NCBI RefSeq assembly: GCF_014698035.1
Contig: NZ_JACJSF010000087.1
Span: 1 to 33,141 of the forward strand
DNA length: 33,141 nucleotides
From: Desmonostoc muscorum FACHB-395
GTDB taxonomy: Bacteria > Cyanobacteriota > Cyanobacteriia > Cyanobacteriales > Nostocaceae
Direction: 5' to 3'
Positions 1 through 8,302 of the stretch are shown here, in pieces; position 1 is the stretch's first letter, and each line of letters starts with the position of its first letter. The notes under the pieces were generated by a model. That model was not told the DNA's origin. It searched no databases and saw only the letters and a program-made list of their open reading frames with translations. Made by a program: the position numbers and the translations under genes.

Positions 1-329
1 TTTCCATCCCCAAATTGTTCAACTTATTTTTATGTGGACTTGCACCCAACCACGAAAAATCAATGCTTTGAGAGACTAGAATTGTTGAACTTTTTTATAT
101 GCTTACACCTTGATATACAACACTTTCACCAACATGCGATCGCTCTGGGTGCATGTTGGCAACGGAATAGACACTATTTCGCTGCCGATCAATTTTGCTT
201 GTCTTTGGTATCGCCTTTGATGCGTAATCCAGCGATACACACTTACATGGTGCTAACTTTCAGTTATAGTTAGCCGTAACTTATTATAAGCACAATGCAA
301 CTATAACTTTGACTTGGTGCAAAGATAGT
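1..329. other. Intergenic, no gene recognised
   Basis: Open frames exist here, for example 34-273 on the plus strand, but their translation resembles no family I know, has low-complexity composition and lacks a convincing ribosome binding site. One HIP1-like gcgatcgc lies near 137. I see no gene, terminator or repeat that I can support. Confidence 0.5.
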
Positions 330-833
330 TTACAAAAGCTGCTCAGGCGGTTGCCATAATATTGGTTCAGCGAAGAGACAGAGGTAGTGCTGCCAATATT
401 GCATTCGGGAAAACTTTTCTCCCTGATCAGGTGCCTGTCCCTCAATCTCTAAGATTCGGATCATGGATAATTGCAACCGCCTTGATGCAGAACCGTCTGG
501 AAATACAAATTGCCTGCTTTAATTACAAAAATCATCAACGCGGATATCCCGCCAGACATCAGACACTTGCCAGCCAGAGTTGCCCACCGATTGTACTGGA
601 GGATTGTCAAGCAATGGAATATAGTCAGGAACTCTAGGCTCTGAAATCACTACTGGTTTCTCCTCAACCTCAACCACAGGGGCTGGAGAATTGACAGTAT
701 TAGCTTCAAGAAGTTGGTCTTCTGCCTCCTCAATTAGCTTCATCTGTCTCAGGGTAAGCTTATCAGATTTTTTGATGATTTTCTTTGTATGTATCTCATT
801 AGAAGTTTTCATTGGCTGTTCCCTTGAAGGCAT
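330..833 (-). pseudogene. Small conserved-looking protein gene split by an in-frame TAA
   Basis: The first 104 codons (833 to 522) are open and end in TAA at 519-521. The same frame then stays open for 62 more codons to a TAA at 330-332. The downstream part reads like real protein: it starts SRQFVFPDGSASRR and ends in an aromatic-rich YWQHYLCLFAEPILWQPP tail. The upstream part is a lysine/glutamate-rich N-terminus followed by a proline/valine-rich linker and GWQVSDVWRDIRVDD. The natural start may be the second Met (codon 8). I read one approximately 167-residue protein interrupted by a nonsense codon, with no frameshift. The family is not recognised. Translation of a truncated 104-residue form is possible. 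Confidence 0.6.
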
Positions 834-999
834 TGGCTTAAAATTTTGATGAGTAAATTTGGGAGAAGTTAGGTATAAATAATTTGCACAGAATTAACAA
901 GGTACACCAAATCTATGGGAAATACGAGTCCCTTGCAGAAGAATTTATTAATTGTGTACAAATTTCTTTTTCGTGCAGATGCCTTAAAGCGATCGCTTC

Positions 1000-1256
1000 T
1001 TGATCATGACTGTAGGTCAAGATTATTTTGCGGTTTTGACTCCTAATAAACAGATAATAGATAGTTCTCGCTCATTAGGAACAGCGTTGAGAAACTTATC
1101 AGGTGATAAAGGAAAAATCCTGGTAGTAGATGACGAAGCCAGCAGGAAGCCGAATTTTACAGACGCGTTTAGAAAGTTTGTGATGGTGAAGGGGGTTTAT
1201 CAGTTTTTCGTAAAGAAACTCCTGACTTAATCGTTCTGGATGTGATGAATGTTTAA
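1000..1256 (+). pseudogene. Relic of an OmpR-type response regulator receiver domain
   Basis: An open frame from 1000 gives a short N-terminal extension and then GKILVVDDEAS, the beta-1/acidic-pocket signature of RpaB/ManR-like cyanobacterial response regulators. The frame then loses homology. A different frame ending at the TAA at 1254-1256 resumes with FRKETPDLIVLDVM, the beta-3 strand that carries the phospho-acceptor Asp. The intervening alpha-1/beta-2 segment is scrambled, so at least one frameshift lies between about 1137 and 1185. The rest of the receiver and the DNA-binding domain are absent; bases 1257-1371 hold only short, unassigned fragments. It is certainly non-functional as a regulator. 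Confidence 0.75.
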
Positions 1257-1371
1257 CGCCCCTGCTTCTTTGTTGCCCATCTCCCCCGAAAAAAATCGCT
1301 CTCCATCGTATTGGTGAAGCCAATTCATCTCAAAACTCTTCAGCCTCCCATAAAATAATTCTGCAAGAGGT

Positions 1372-3726
1372 CTATTGATTACGTGGGTCAATTGAGAAGA
1401 ACGTATAAATAATTACGCTGCAACCACTAACTATCAAAACTAAAACTGATGGCACTAGCGGTATCCAAGCTCCTTGTATCAATGCAGCAAAGCATACACC
1501 ATATAAAACGCAAACAGTTGTCACTCCTGCCAATCCCAATCTTAACCACGATCGAAATTGCCAAACAATTATGCCTCCAATTAACGACCAACCCCATACC
1601 CAAATAAATTCACCCCACTTTGGTAACATCCACAATAGTGGACGATTATCTAAAACTGCACTGAGAATCTGACTCACCATCTGTGCTTGAAGCATGACAC
1701 CTGGCATCTGATTATACGACCACTGACTGGCGCTATATGGTGTAGACCAATAATCATGAAAACTTTCAGCACTTGTACCAATGAGAACAATCCGATTTTT
1801 CACTAAATCAGAAGTGAGTTTATTGTTCAAAACATCTGCTAGAGTTACTTGTGTAGCAGCTTGATGGGAAGAGCGATAATTAAGTAGCACTTGATGACCT
1901 AGATTATCGATTCTGTGATAGCCTCCGCTATTTGACTCTAAGTTTTTAAAGACAACATTGCCAAACTGCCAGTTTTTTTCTGTGGTTAGTTTGGACTGAA
2001 TACCAAGAGCAAGCAAGTAACGATTTGCTAATTGAAAGCTAAAAGATTTATCAACGTTGCAGGGCGATGCAGGAGCCATAGCCAATATTTGACGGCGGAT
2101 AATGCCATCGGGATCGGGTATAACGTCACTAAAACCCAAGTTTTGTTTGGGAACTTCAGGGGGTGGCGAAACACCACTATTTTTGTTTTCCTCACTAACT
2201 TCGCAGATTGCAAAAAAATGATCGCTTTTTTGCATGAGCCTAGACAACTTCTTATATTCTGGTTCTACGTGATTCTCCCGGTAGATATCTAAGCCAATGA
2301 CTTGCGGTTGAAACTGCTCTAATTTTTCTACAACTTGAGCTAGGGCGCGGTCTGATAGTGAAGCTCCACCTCTTTCTTTGGCTGGTTGTGATCGCACATC
2401 AGCTTCAGTGACGGTAACTACTAAAATGCGTGGATCTTGTCCTTCATCAGGTCGCGATCGCATCATTACATCAAAAATCATAAGCTCCCATGACTGCAAC
2501 ATGCCAACGGAGCGCATCCCCATTATCAAGGCAGTCGTAACTATACTGACTTTGAAAATTATCCCAATAATATTTCGGCTGTGCCAGCTAGTAGGTTGAG
2601 AGTCTACTTTGTTCGCTAACACCAACGACATCGCCGTTGGATTTTGACACATCACTGGTAGCCAACTAGCACAGGGAAAGCTGCTTTCTAGACCCTGCAA
2701 CTTTTCTATAGCTTCCCGCATCGCCAAATGACAAGATTCTCCATTAGCAAAAGCCTCTAAAAAGTGCTTTAAAAATTCTTGAGCAACCCGATCTGGTACT
2801 GCTTCCCGCATGACAATCATTTGGGGAATATGCAGCGATGCCAATTGTCGTACTAATCCTAGTCCATCACAGCAGTTAAAAATTGCCAATTGTAAACCCT
2901 TAGCGATCGCTGCTTTCAGTCCATTTTTTACCTGAGAAATTGTTAAACTATCAGTTTGATTGATATAAATTTGACCTATTTCACCATCAGCTTGACTCGA
3001 ACCATGTCCGGCAAAAAAGAGAATATCCCAGCCTTTCTTGTCCCAAAGCCATTGATCTAACTCTCTGCGCTGTGGCTCAACCAGAAAAACAGTCTCCGTT
3101 TCTGGTAATTGTTCAAGTATTGCGCGGTCTTGTTGAATATCAATTCCTTCACTATTACCAAGAATAGCTAATATTCTAATTTTGTTTGTAGTAGGTTTGC
3201 GTAATGGTTTAACTTCATCTACTTCAGGAGCGCTTAAACCAAATACTGCCTTATGGTAATCCTCAAAGAAGTCCCATAAATGCCAAGGTAGCCGACGAAC
3301 TTGGTCATCTTCCGTTTCTAGAATGATCCGAATTTCTTCATGAGGATTTAACTTAGTGCGTAATTTCTGGTCAATGTTGCGAAATAGCTCAGATTTCAGC
3401 CAAACATTAATTTCATTTTGTAAGTTGTCACATAAATTACTAAACTCAACAGAGGAAATATTAGTTATGTCTTCTGTATCAATTTCAATACCTGCATCAT
3501 TTGCCATATTTCTATGCCAACGTTGACCAGGGAAAAGAGTCTCATGCAGCAACAAATAGAGTAACTGCCAACGTCTGTAGAGTTCTATGAGTTCTGGAGC
3601 CGCAGGCAAGCTACCTGTAAATTGTATCGGTATAGGGTTGCTATAGTTGTACAACTGTGCTGTAACGGTAGCAAATCCCTGCTTCAAGTTACCCTTTCCT
3701 AAGTTCAACACGACTAATTTAGTCAT
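1372..3726 (-). CDS. Membrane CHAT-CHASE2 sensor protein
   Basis: A 784-residue protein. Residues about 180-365 form a CHAT domain (caspase-fold peptidase family) with the expected dyad: His241 in FFAGHGSS and Cys285 or Cys286 in IFNCCDG. A membrane helix follows at about 385-405, then a CHASE2 extracellular sensor domain (about 406-690). Three hydrophobic helices end the protein at about residues 715-780. CHASE2 normally sits N-terminal to a kinase or cyclase; here no such output follows, and the only candidate effector is the N-terminal, presumably cytosolic, CHAT domain. It is the last gene of a tight operon: its ATG lies 5 nt past the stop of the DUF1822 gene. The likely role is sensing at the membrane that controls a proteolytic activity. 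That role is inferred, and no substrate is known. Confidence 0.88.
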   Translation of the reverse strand: MTKLVVLNLGKGNLKQGFATVTAQLYNYSNPIPIQFTGSLPAAPELIELYRRWQLLYLLLHETLFPGQRWHRNMANDAGIEIDTEDITNISSVEFSNLCDNLQNEINVWLKSELFRNIDQKLRTKLNPHEEIRIILETEDDQVRRLPWHLWDFFEDYHKAVFGLSAPEVDEVKPLRKPTTNKIRILAILGNSEGIDIQQDRAILEQLPETETVFLVEPQRRELDQWLWDKKGWDILFFAGHGSSQADGEIGQIYINQTDSLTISQVKNGLKAAIAKGLQLAIFNCCDGLGLVRQLASLHIPQMIVMREAVPDRVAQEFLKHFLEAFANGESCHLAMREAIEKLQGLESSFPCASWLPVMCQNPTAMSLVLANKVDSQPTSWHSRNIIGIIFKVSIVTTALIMGMRSVGMLQSWELMIFDVMMRSRPDEGQDPRILVVTVTEADVRSQPAKERGGASLSDRALAQVVEKLEQFQPQVIGLDIYRENHVEPEYKKLSRLMQKSDHFFAICEVSEENKNSGVSPPPEVPKQNLGFSDVIPDPDGIIRRQILAMAPASPCNVDKSFSFQLANRYLLALGIQSKLTTEKNWQFGNVVFKNLESNSGGYHRIDNLGHQVLLNYRSSHQAATQVTLADVLNNKLTSDLVKNRIVLIGTSAESFHDYWSTPYSASQWSYNQMPGVMLQAQMVSQILSAVLDNRPLLWMLPKWGEFIWVWGWSLIGGIIVWQFRSWLRLGLAGVTTVCVLYGVCFAALIQGAWIPLVPSVLVLIVSGCSVIIYTFFSIDPRNQ

Positions 3727-3731
3727 GGCTA

Positions 3732-4970
3732 TCAGTCATCAAGTGCTTCCAGTAGAAAATCTTCCTTTATACTGACATTATCGAGAGCAACTTGTATACT
3801 AAAGCGAATTCCAGGAGAAGATTTAAATTTTTTGAGTTGAATATAATGATCGTGACTTCTGGAAGTGACTTCTTGAAGAATTGTCCCTGTTTGTGAAAGC
3901 AAAATTAGTCTGAGATTAGGTATTAAGTAAGGTTCTCCATTTGCTGGATGTAACTGTACGCGCAGACCGATTTTGCCATCAACCTCTGTTTTAAGGCCAA
4001 TTAACAACACAACTGCACTACCCCCAACTTCCATCCCTAAATCAATTAACTTAGCTCGTTTAACATATCCCTCATTCAATTCAAAATCACTTCTGAATTG
4101 CACAGCTAAAGTTTTTTGTTGTGGTGATAACAAAGTATCCAAATTTTGCCAACCCACACTAAATATATTTTGAAACCATAAACTCAAGTTACTACCTACA
4201 TAGCTGGCTTCAACTTGATTATTGTTTTGCTTTTTCAATCTTCTCTGATAGAGATGCTGCCGCAATTCATCCACCGCTAAAAATGCCCCCCACACATCAA
4301 AGGGGACATTAAGTCTCGGCGAAGAAAAAGTCCACTCATTTAATTGTTCTAGCAAATGCTCTGCTTGTGTTTTTGATAAAGTTGGTAAAGATTTAATCTC
4401 TGGAATCTTGGGAGGACAAAGTTCTTGTGCTACCCACATCACATTTAAGTCTGCAATCAAATACTCTGCATCTAAACAATAAGTTCGATCCGTTGGGTCA
4501 TAAATAGCTTGCTCCTGGATTTGTTGATAGTTAGCATAACCCGATATCCGCAGCCAACATTCTTCCAGGTTCAACTGTACCGCTAGATAGTAATGGGCTG
4601 ACCAACTAGGAATATCAATCCATTCTTGAGGAATCCGAAACTCTGGAAAGGAACTTTTATCACTAGTAATTAATGCTAATCGAGTCTCACCCAGAGTTAA
4701 CACAGAGCCATTTACTAATTCCCAAATACTCGGTAATTCAGCTTTTTGAAAGCATAATTTAGGTATTACTTGCAAATCTGGGTCTTCTTGCAACCAATTT
4801 AAAAAAGCATTTAAAGATAAATGATTTAGGTAAGCATTCCAGCGAGCAGATGTGTTTGAGTAAGACTCTTGCATCGTTTCCTGCCATGCAGTTTCTTGCT
4901 CTTGGTTTGATATATCTAAACATAAATGCTCAGGATAGATTTGAGTCAAATCATTTAAGTCAATTGTCAT
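3732..4970 (-). CDS. DUF1822 family protein
   Basis: A 412-residue protein that I place in DUF1822, a cyanobacterial family of unknown function, from the N-terminal pattern (IYPEHLCLDISNQEQETAWQ) and tryptophan-rich central region. There is no signal peptide or membrane segment, so it is probably cytosolic. The C-terminal 120 residues look beta-rich (GGSAVVLLIGLKTEVDGKIGLRVQLHP). It sits between a sigma-like gene (gap 4 nt) and the CHASE2-CHAT gene (gap 5 nt), so all three are almost certainly co-transcribed. The context suggests an adaptor or regulator connecting the sigma-like protein with the membrane sensor, but nothing in the sequence proves this. Confidence 0.85.
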   Translation of the reverse strand: MTIDLNDLTQIYPEHLCLDISNQEQETAWQETMQESYSNTSARWNAYLNHLSLNAFLNWLQEDPDLQVIPKLCFQKAELPSIWELVNGSVLTLGETRLALITSDKSSFPEFRIPQEWIDIPSWSAHYYLAVQLNLEECWLRISGYANYQQIQEQAIYDPTDRTYCLDAEYLIADLNVMWVAQELCPPKIPEIKSLPTLSKTQAEHLLEQLNEWTFSSPRLNVPFDVWGAFLAVDELRQHLYQRRLKKQNNNQVEASYVGSNLSLWFQNIFSVGWQNLDTLLSPQQKTLAVQFRSDFELNEGYVKRAKLIDLGMEVGGSAVVLLIGLKTEVDGKIGLRVQLHPANGEPYLIPNLRLILLSQTGTILQEVTSRSHDHYIQLKKFKSSPGIRFSIQVALDNVSIKEDFLLEALDD

Positions 4971-4974
4971 AATA

Positions 4975-6543
4975 TTAATTCCTAGTCCTCATAAAAAATT
5001 TATCCTTTAGCCATTCATCTACAAAATTAGCTAGTTTATTGCTGACTACTACTAAAGAATTTTTAGGTAAACCCATATCTATTTCTAGTTGGTACATAAA
5101 AGCTTCTCTCAAATTTTCATTTACTTTATTTCTACTAAGAGATACCTTCAAAAATGGTACATCCAACTTTTTATCTATTTTTTCTTGGTCTGTCAAACCC
5201 AATTCCAAAACACTTATTTTACCTTCAGTTTGCCATTTTTGAGTAATTTTATCTAAAGCAGATTTACAGATTTTTTGACAGTGTGACTGTAAGCATTCAT
5301 CCAATGATTCTTTGATAATTTCAATATCTTTTTCGTCATTTAAACAAATTTCAGGATAAATTTTCTGAGATTCTTTAATAAAGTCTTTTAAGAGTATTTT
5401 GTTATATCTTGCTAACTGTCTGGCTACTTGATATTGTTTCTGGAGTTCAGGATATTTATTTTTTAAAACTACTGCCATCTCACTTTGAGTTAAGTTTAAT
5501 CCCAGCCACAGTATTAACATTATTTGGCTAGTCTCTGAGATAGTTGAAAATAAGCTTGAAATAAGTGAGCTTACTTGTTGCCATTCTTCTTCTTGGACAA
5601 GATTATCTAAGGCAGTATACCGACTATCAGTTAAATTTTCGTAGTTTTCTAAAGGCAGAAAAGACTTTGTTCGGTAATCACGAGCAGCTTGGATACAAAT
5701 TTCTAATATCTCTTGAATTCTATCCTTTGAAACTGGTGCTTCTATAAATTCTAATTGATTACAGCGTTCATTATATAATGATGCAATTGCTTGAAAACAT
5801 TCGGCGCTAGGTGTTTCTAAAGTACGACTTCCTTGCCTTTGGTTCGGTTGATAAATTTCATCTAAGCATTGCCAAGCTAAACAGTATGAGTTAACACGGT
5901 TTTGATTTATTCCTTTTATCGTTAAAGCTTCCTGCATCTCTTTTTTAGTCAAATCTTTTAAAAGACCGTAGTTAGAAAACTTTTCTCTTTTACCTTCTAA
6001 GTCTTTTTGATAAATGGTATTACTAATAAAACGGACAACAGCCGTTTTAGCATAACCTTCTATATTGCTTTGAGAACGCTCAAAATCAAAACTTTTGAAA
6101 AGTTTGTCTGGAGGAAAGATAGCTGAGTTAGCTATTTGAAAGTATTCCTCTAATGGATATTTATGTTGGATAAATTTAAATCTTTGATAGCTTTTTCTAG
6201 CTGCCCAAAGACAAGCTTCCTGTAAGTATGCAGACAAATGTTTCTCTGCTCTGGAAGAAGACTTTGATATTTTTTCTGCCGGAGATGTAGAAACACTAAG
6301 CTTTTGTTTATTTTCCGTTTGAGAACAAATTTGAAGTAACTCTTCCTGTGATATCTCTCTAATAATTTTCAAAAAATAACGTGCCCAATATTCTTCTTTT
6401 GCATCTGGCTCTAACTGCGTTAAAGAACTTATATCACGTTCTAAGTTCACATCAACTTGCCAAACAAAATTACAATTTTTGTGGTCATTTTTTAAGCTGA
6501 GAAAACTTGAAAATTGTTGAATGATACCTTCACGTTTTTTCAT
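4975..6543 (-). CDS. Divergent sigma-70-like protein
   Basis: A 522-residue, Lys/Glu/Gln-rich, mostly helical protein. Residues about 104-180 (LQEACLWAARKSYQRFKF ... SNIEGYAKTAVVRFISNTI) resemble sigma region 2. Residues about 320-388 (ISETSQIMLILWLGLNLTQ, SEMAVVL) resemble a region 4 helix-turn-helix, and a long insert lies between them. This fits the cyanobacterial proteins annotated as sigma-70 family factors that accompany DUF1822 and CHASE2 genes. The C-terminal 130 residues are extra and unassigned. It is the first gene of the leftward operon. A copy of the shared TTGATTT/ACCCAT/TATAGA element faces it from 7177-7131, about 590 nt upstream, with a MITE-like insertion (6646-6776) in between. 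Core-RNAP binding is plausible but unproven. Confidence 0.7.
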   Translation of the reverse strand: MKKREGIIQQFSSFLSLKNDHKNCNFVWQVDVNLERDISSLTQLEPDAKEEYWARYFLKIIREISQEELLQICSQTENKQKLSVSTSPAEKISKSSSRAEKHLSAYLQEACLWAARKSYQRFKFIQHKYPLEEYFQIANSAIFPPDKLFKSFDFERSQSNIEGYAKTAVVRFISNTIYQKDLEGKREKFSNYGLLKDLTKKEMQEALTIKGINQNRVNSYCLAWQCLDEIYQPNQRQGSRTLETPSAECFQAIASLYNERCNQLEFIEAPVSKDRIQEILEICIQAARDYRTKSFLPLENYENLTDSRYTALDNLVQEEEWQQVSSLISSLFSTISETSQIMLILWLGLNLTQSEMAVVLKNKYPELQKQYQVARQLARYNKILLKDFIKESQKIYPEICLNDEKDIEIIKESLDECLQSHCQKICKSALDKITQKWQTEGKISVLELGLTDQEKIDKKLDVPFLKVSLSRNKVNENLREAFMYQLEIDMGLPKNSLVVVSNKLANFVDEWLKDKFFMRTRN

Positions 6544-6645
6544 AATTTTTTCTGCATTTTACATGAACTAATTAAAGAAAATTTTAATATTATCTGAAAT
6601 AACTTTTTAAGATATATTTATTGTTTTTATATTGTTAGAGTCATA

Positions 6646-6776
6646 AGGGACTTCCGAGAAATAAATTATCCAAATAAACGTAGACGCTTCGGCTTGCCGC
6701 AGGCTACCACAGAGACAGGAGGAATAGAGAGAGTTTTCGCGTCAGTTTTGGAACATTTTTTTATTTGAAAGTCCCT
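6646..6776. repeat. MITE-like element with AGGGACTT ends
   Basis: A 131-bp segment starts with AGGGACTTCC and ends with AAGTCCCT, so the outer 8 bp are perfect inverted repeats, and similarity continues into A-rich inner arms. Its core (about 6677-6712, GTAGACGC...GCTTGCCGCAGGCTACCACAGAG) is shared, in opposite orientation, with the element at 23545-23661. There is no coding capacity. It lies between promoter element B and the sigma-like operon, so it probably lengthened that operon's leader. A target duplication is not clear. Confidence 0.65.
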
Positions 6777-7130
6777 AAAGGAAAGATTAAAATCAATCTG
6801 AGATTAGAGAATGGCGATCGCATCATGTCAACAAAAGTAATAGATTCTCAATAGAGTCTAAATTAATCTCATTAACTTATACTTATTGCCAAAGGTTTTG
6901 CTATCACCGTTAGCAAGTTTTGTCTGCGACACGCTAATAGGTACGAGGGTAACAGGCTGTTGTAGTCATCACTTTTAGTTTTGCAAACTAAACCAAGCGA
7001 GAAATACTGATTATGAGCGTTGATTGTTAATCTTGACCGTGGTCAAGAGTAATTTAGATGCGTTTGCTCTGGAAATTCCGAGTAAAACTGTTGTAATTGA
7101 CTGTTTGAGCAGAAGTTTAACTCCATTTAT

Positions 7131-7177
7131 TATACCTCTATACTTATAATGGGTATTAAATAAATCAATTTATGCAG
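7131..7177 (-). promoter_or_regulatory. Shared element copy B, facing the sigma-like operon
   Basis: On the minus strand this reads ctgcata, TTGATTT (7168-7162), 7 nt, ACCCAT (7154-7149), 6 nt, TATAGAGGTA (7142-7133). The spacing is identical to copy A. TTGATT and TATAGA resemble -35 and -10 boxes 20 nt apart, and the ACCCAT core between them could be an operator. It points at the operon that begins at 6543. Confidence 0.65.
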
Positions 7178-7342
7178 TTTTCAAATAAAAATTGCATAAT
7201 TTATCTATGTGATTTTAAATGGTCGCATCCCGGTTTGCTACCAAGTTGTAACTATCAGACAGGATAGTTGAAGACGAGCGCATTTACCGATCTATCAGCT
7301 GCTACGCTCTCCCTTAAGAATTATCGAACAGAATTCACAGAT

Positions 7343-7384
7343 GCATAATTTGATTTCTGTTATACCCATTTAAGATATAGAAGT
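7343..7384 (+). promoter_or_regulatory. Shared element copy A, upstream of the DUF928 gene
   Basis: gcataa, TTGATTT (7350-7356), 7 nt, ACCCAT (7364-7369), 6 nt, TATAGAAGT (7376-7384). The same block order recurs at 7131-7177 (minus), 11428-11470 and 18049-18091. It ends 108 nt before the DUF928 start codon, so it is placed to act as promoter or operator for that gene. Confidence 0.7.
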
Positions 7385-7492
7385 AAAAAATCCTCATCTG
7401 AATTTCCATTTGACAAGCTTTTATTTTTCTGAGCTTGACACCAATGGCAAGATTGTCAACAATTTGAGGATATTGAGTATTTATACCTGACT

Positions 7493-8263
7493 ATGAAACT
7501 AAAAAATATACAGAAAGTATTTTCTTTCTTTCAAAGTAAATTTACAATCGCTCTACTTTTAGCGCTCTTTAACTGTACTAGTTATCCTTTAACATTGATA
7601 GCAAAGTCTCAGCAGCCAACTAGTAGTGGTAATCAACCACCACAAGACGGATCGAGTAGAGGTAGACCTACTCAAAGAGGAGGAGCAGGTAGCCGTGGTA
7701 ACTGTCCATCTGTAGAAGTACCAGTTGTAGCTTTAATACCTGAAAAAACAGTAAGTTCAGTTGTTGAAGTGAATCCTACCTTTTGGGTGTTTGTACCCTA
7801 TCAACTTAAAGATGTACCTAACGGAGAATTTGTATTACAAGATGAAGCAAACAACGATATTTACCGGGTTTCTTTTACCCTACCTGAGATACCAGGTATT
7901 GTTAGCTTTGCTTTACCATCAGCCGTACCACTAGAAGTTAATAAAAGATACCAATGGTACTTTAAAGTTTATTGTAATCAACAAAAATTCGACTCTGTAT
8001 TTGTGCGCGGATGGGTACAACGTATAGCATTAAAGTCTGACATGGAAAGGCAGTTAAAAACAGCTACCACAATACGCGATCGCATTCAATTATATACCCA
8101 AAATGGTATTTGGTACTCAGCCCTGACAGAGTTAGCAAAACTCCGCCTTGCTGAACCAAAAAATGCCACTCTAGACAATGAATGGGCTAATCTACTGAGA
8201 AATATTGATCTAGAAAATTTATCCCAAAAACCTCTTGTGGGAGAAGTAAAAATTAAACAGTAG
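7493..8263 (+). CDS. Secreted DUF928 family protein
   Basis: A 256-residue protein. An N-terminal hydrophobic stretch (about residues 16-40) looks like a signal peptide. A Gly/Arg/Pro/Gln-rich linker follows (about 42-70, with RGRPTQRGGAGSRG), then a DUF928 domain (about 70-250) whose typical features are visible: an SVEVPVVALIPE strand, TFWVFVPY, and a RYQWYFKVYC motif. DUF928 proteins are cyanobacterial, of unknown function, and in my knowledge often lie next to CHAT-TPR and haemagglutinin-like genes, as here. It is probably periplasmic. It converges on the TPR-CHAT gene, whose stop is 39 nt downstream. Shared element A precedes it, which ties it to the cluster's regulon. Confidence 0.85.
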   Translation: MKLKNIQKVFSFFQSKFTIALLLALFNCTSYPLTLIAKSQQPTSSGNQPPQDGSSRGRPTQRGGAGSRGNCPSVEVPVVALIPEKTVSSVVEVNPTFWVFVPYQLKDVPNGEFVLQDEANNDIYRVSFTLPEIPGIVSFALPSAVPLEVNKRYQWYFKVYCNQQKFDSVFVRGWVQRIALKSDMERQLKTATTIRDRIQLYTQNGIWYSALTELAKLRLAEPKNATLDNEWANLLRNIDLENLSQKPLVGEVKIKQ

Positions 8264-8302
8264 TGGCGCAAAGATGTCCCTACTAATTGTTCCTTGTGCT
8301 TT

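Larger units (their letters stand above)
6544..7492. other. Long divergent intergenic region
   Basis: A 949-nt spacer between the leftward sigma-like operon and the rightward DUF928 gene. It holds a TIR-bounded element (6646-6776) and two divergent copies of the cluster's shared promoter-like element (7131-7177 minus; 7343-7384 plus). No supported coding sequence is visible. The region 6780-7130 contains only very short frames and no match to known RNA genes that I can recognise. Confidence 0.7.

Noticed and set aside
362..637. Plus-strand 91-codon frame
   Set aside because: It overlaps antisense to the better-supported minus-strand broken gene at 330-833 and has no ribosome site or recognisable family.
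1099..1323. Minus-strand 74-codon frame
   Set aside because: It is antisense to the response-regulator relic and has no family resemblance.
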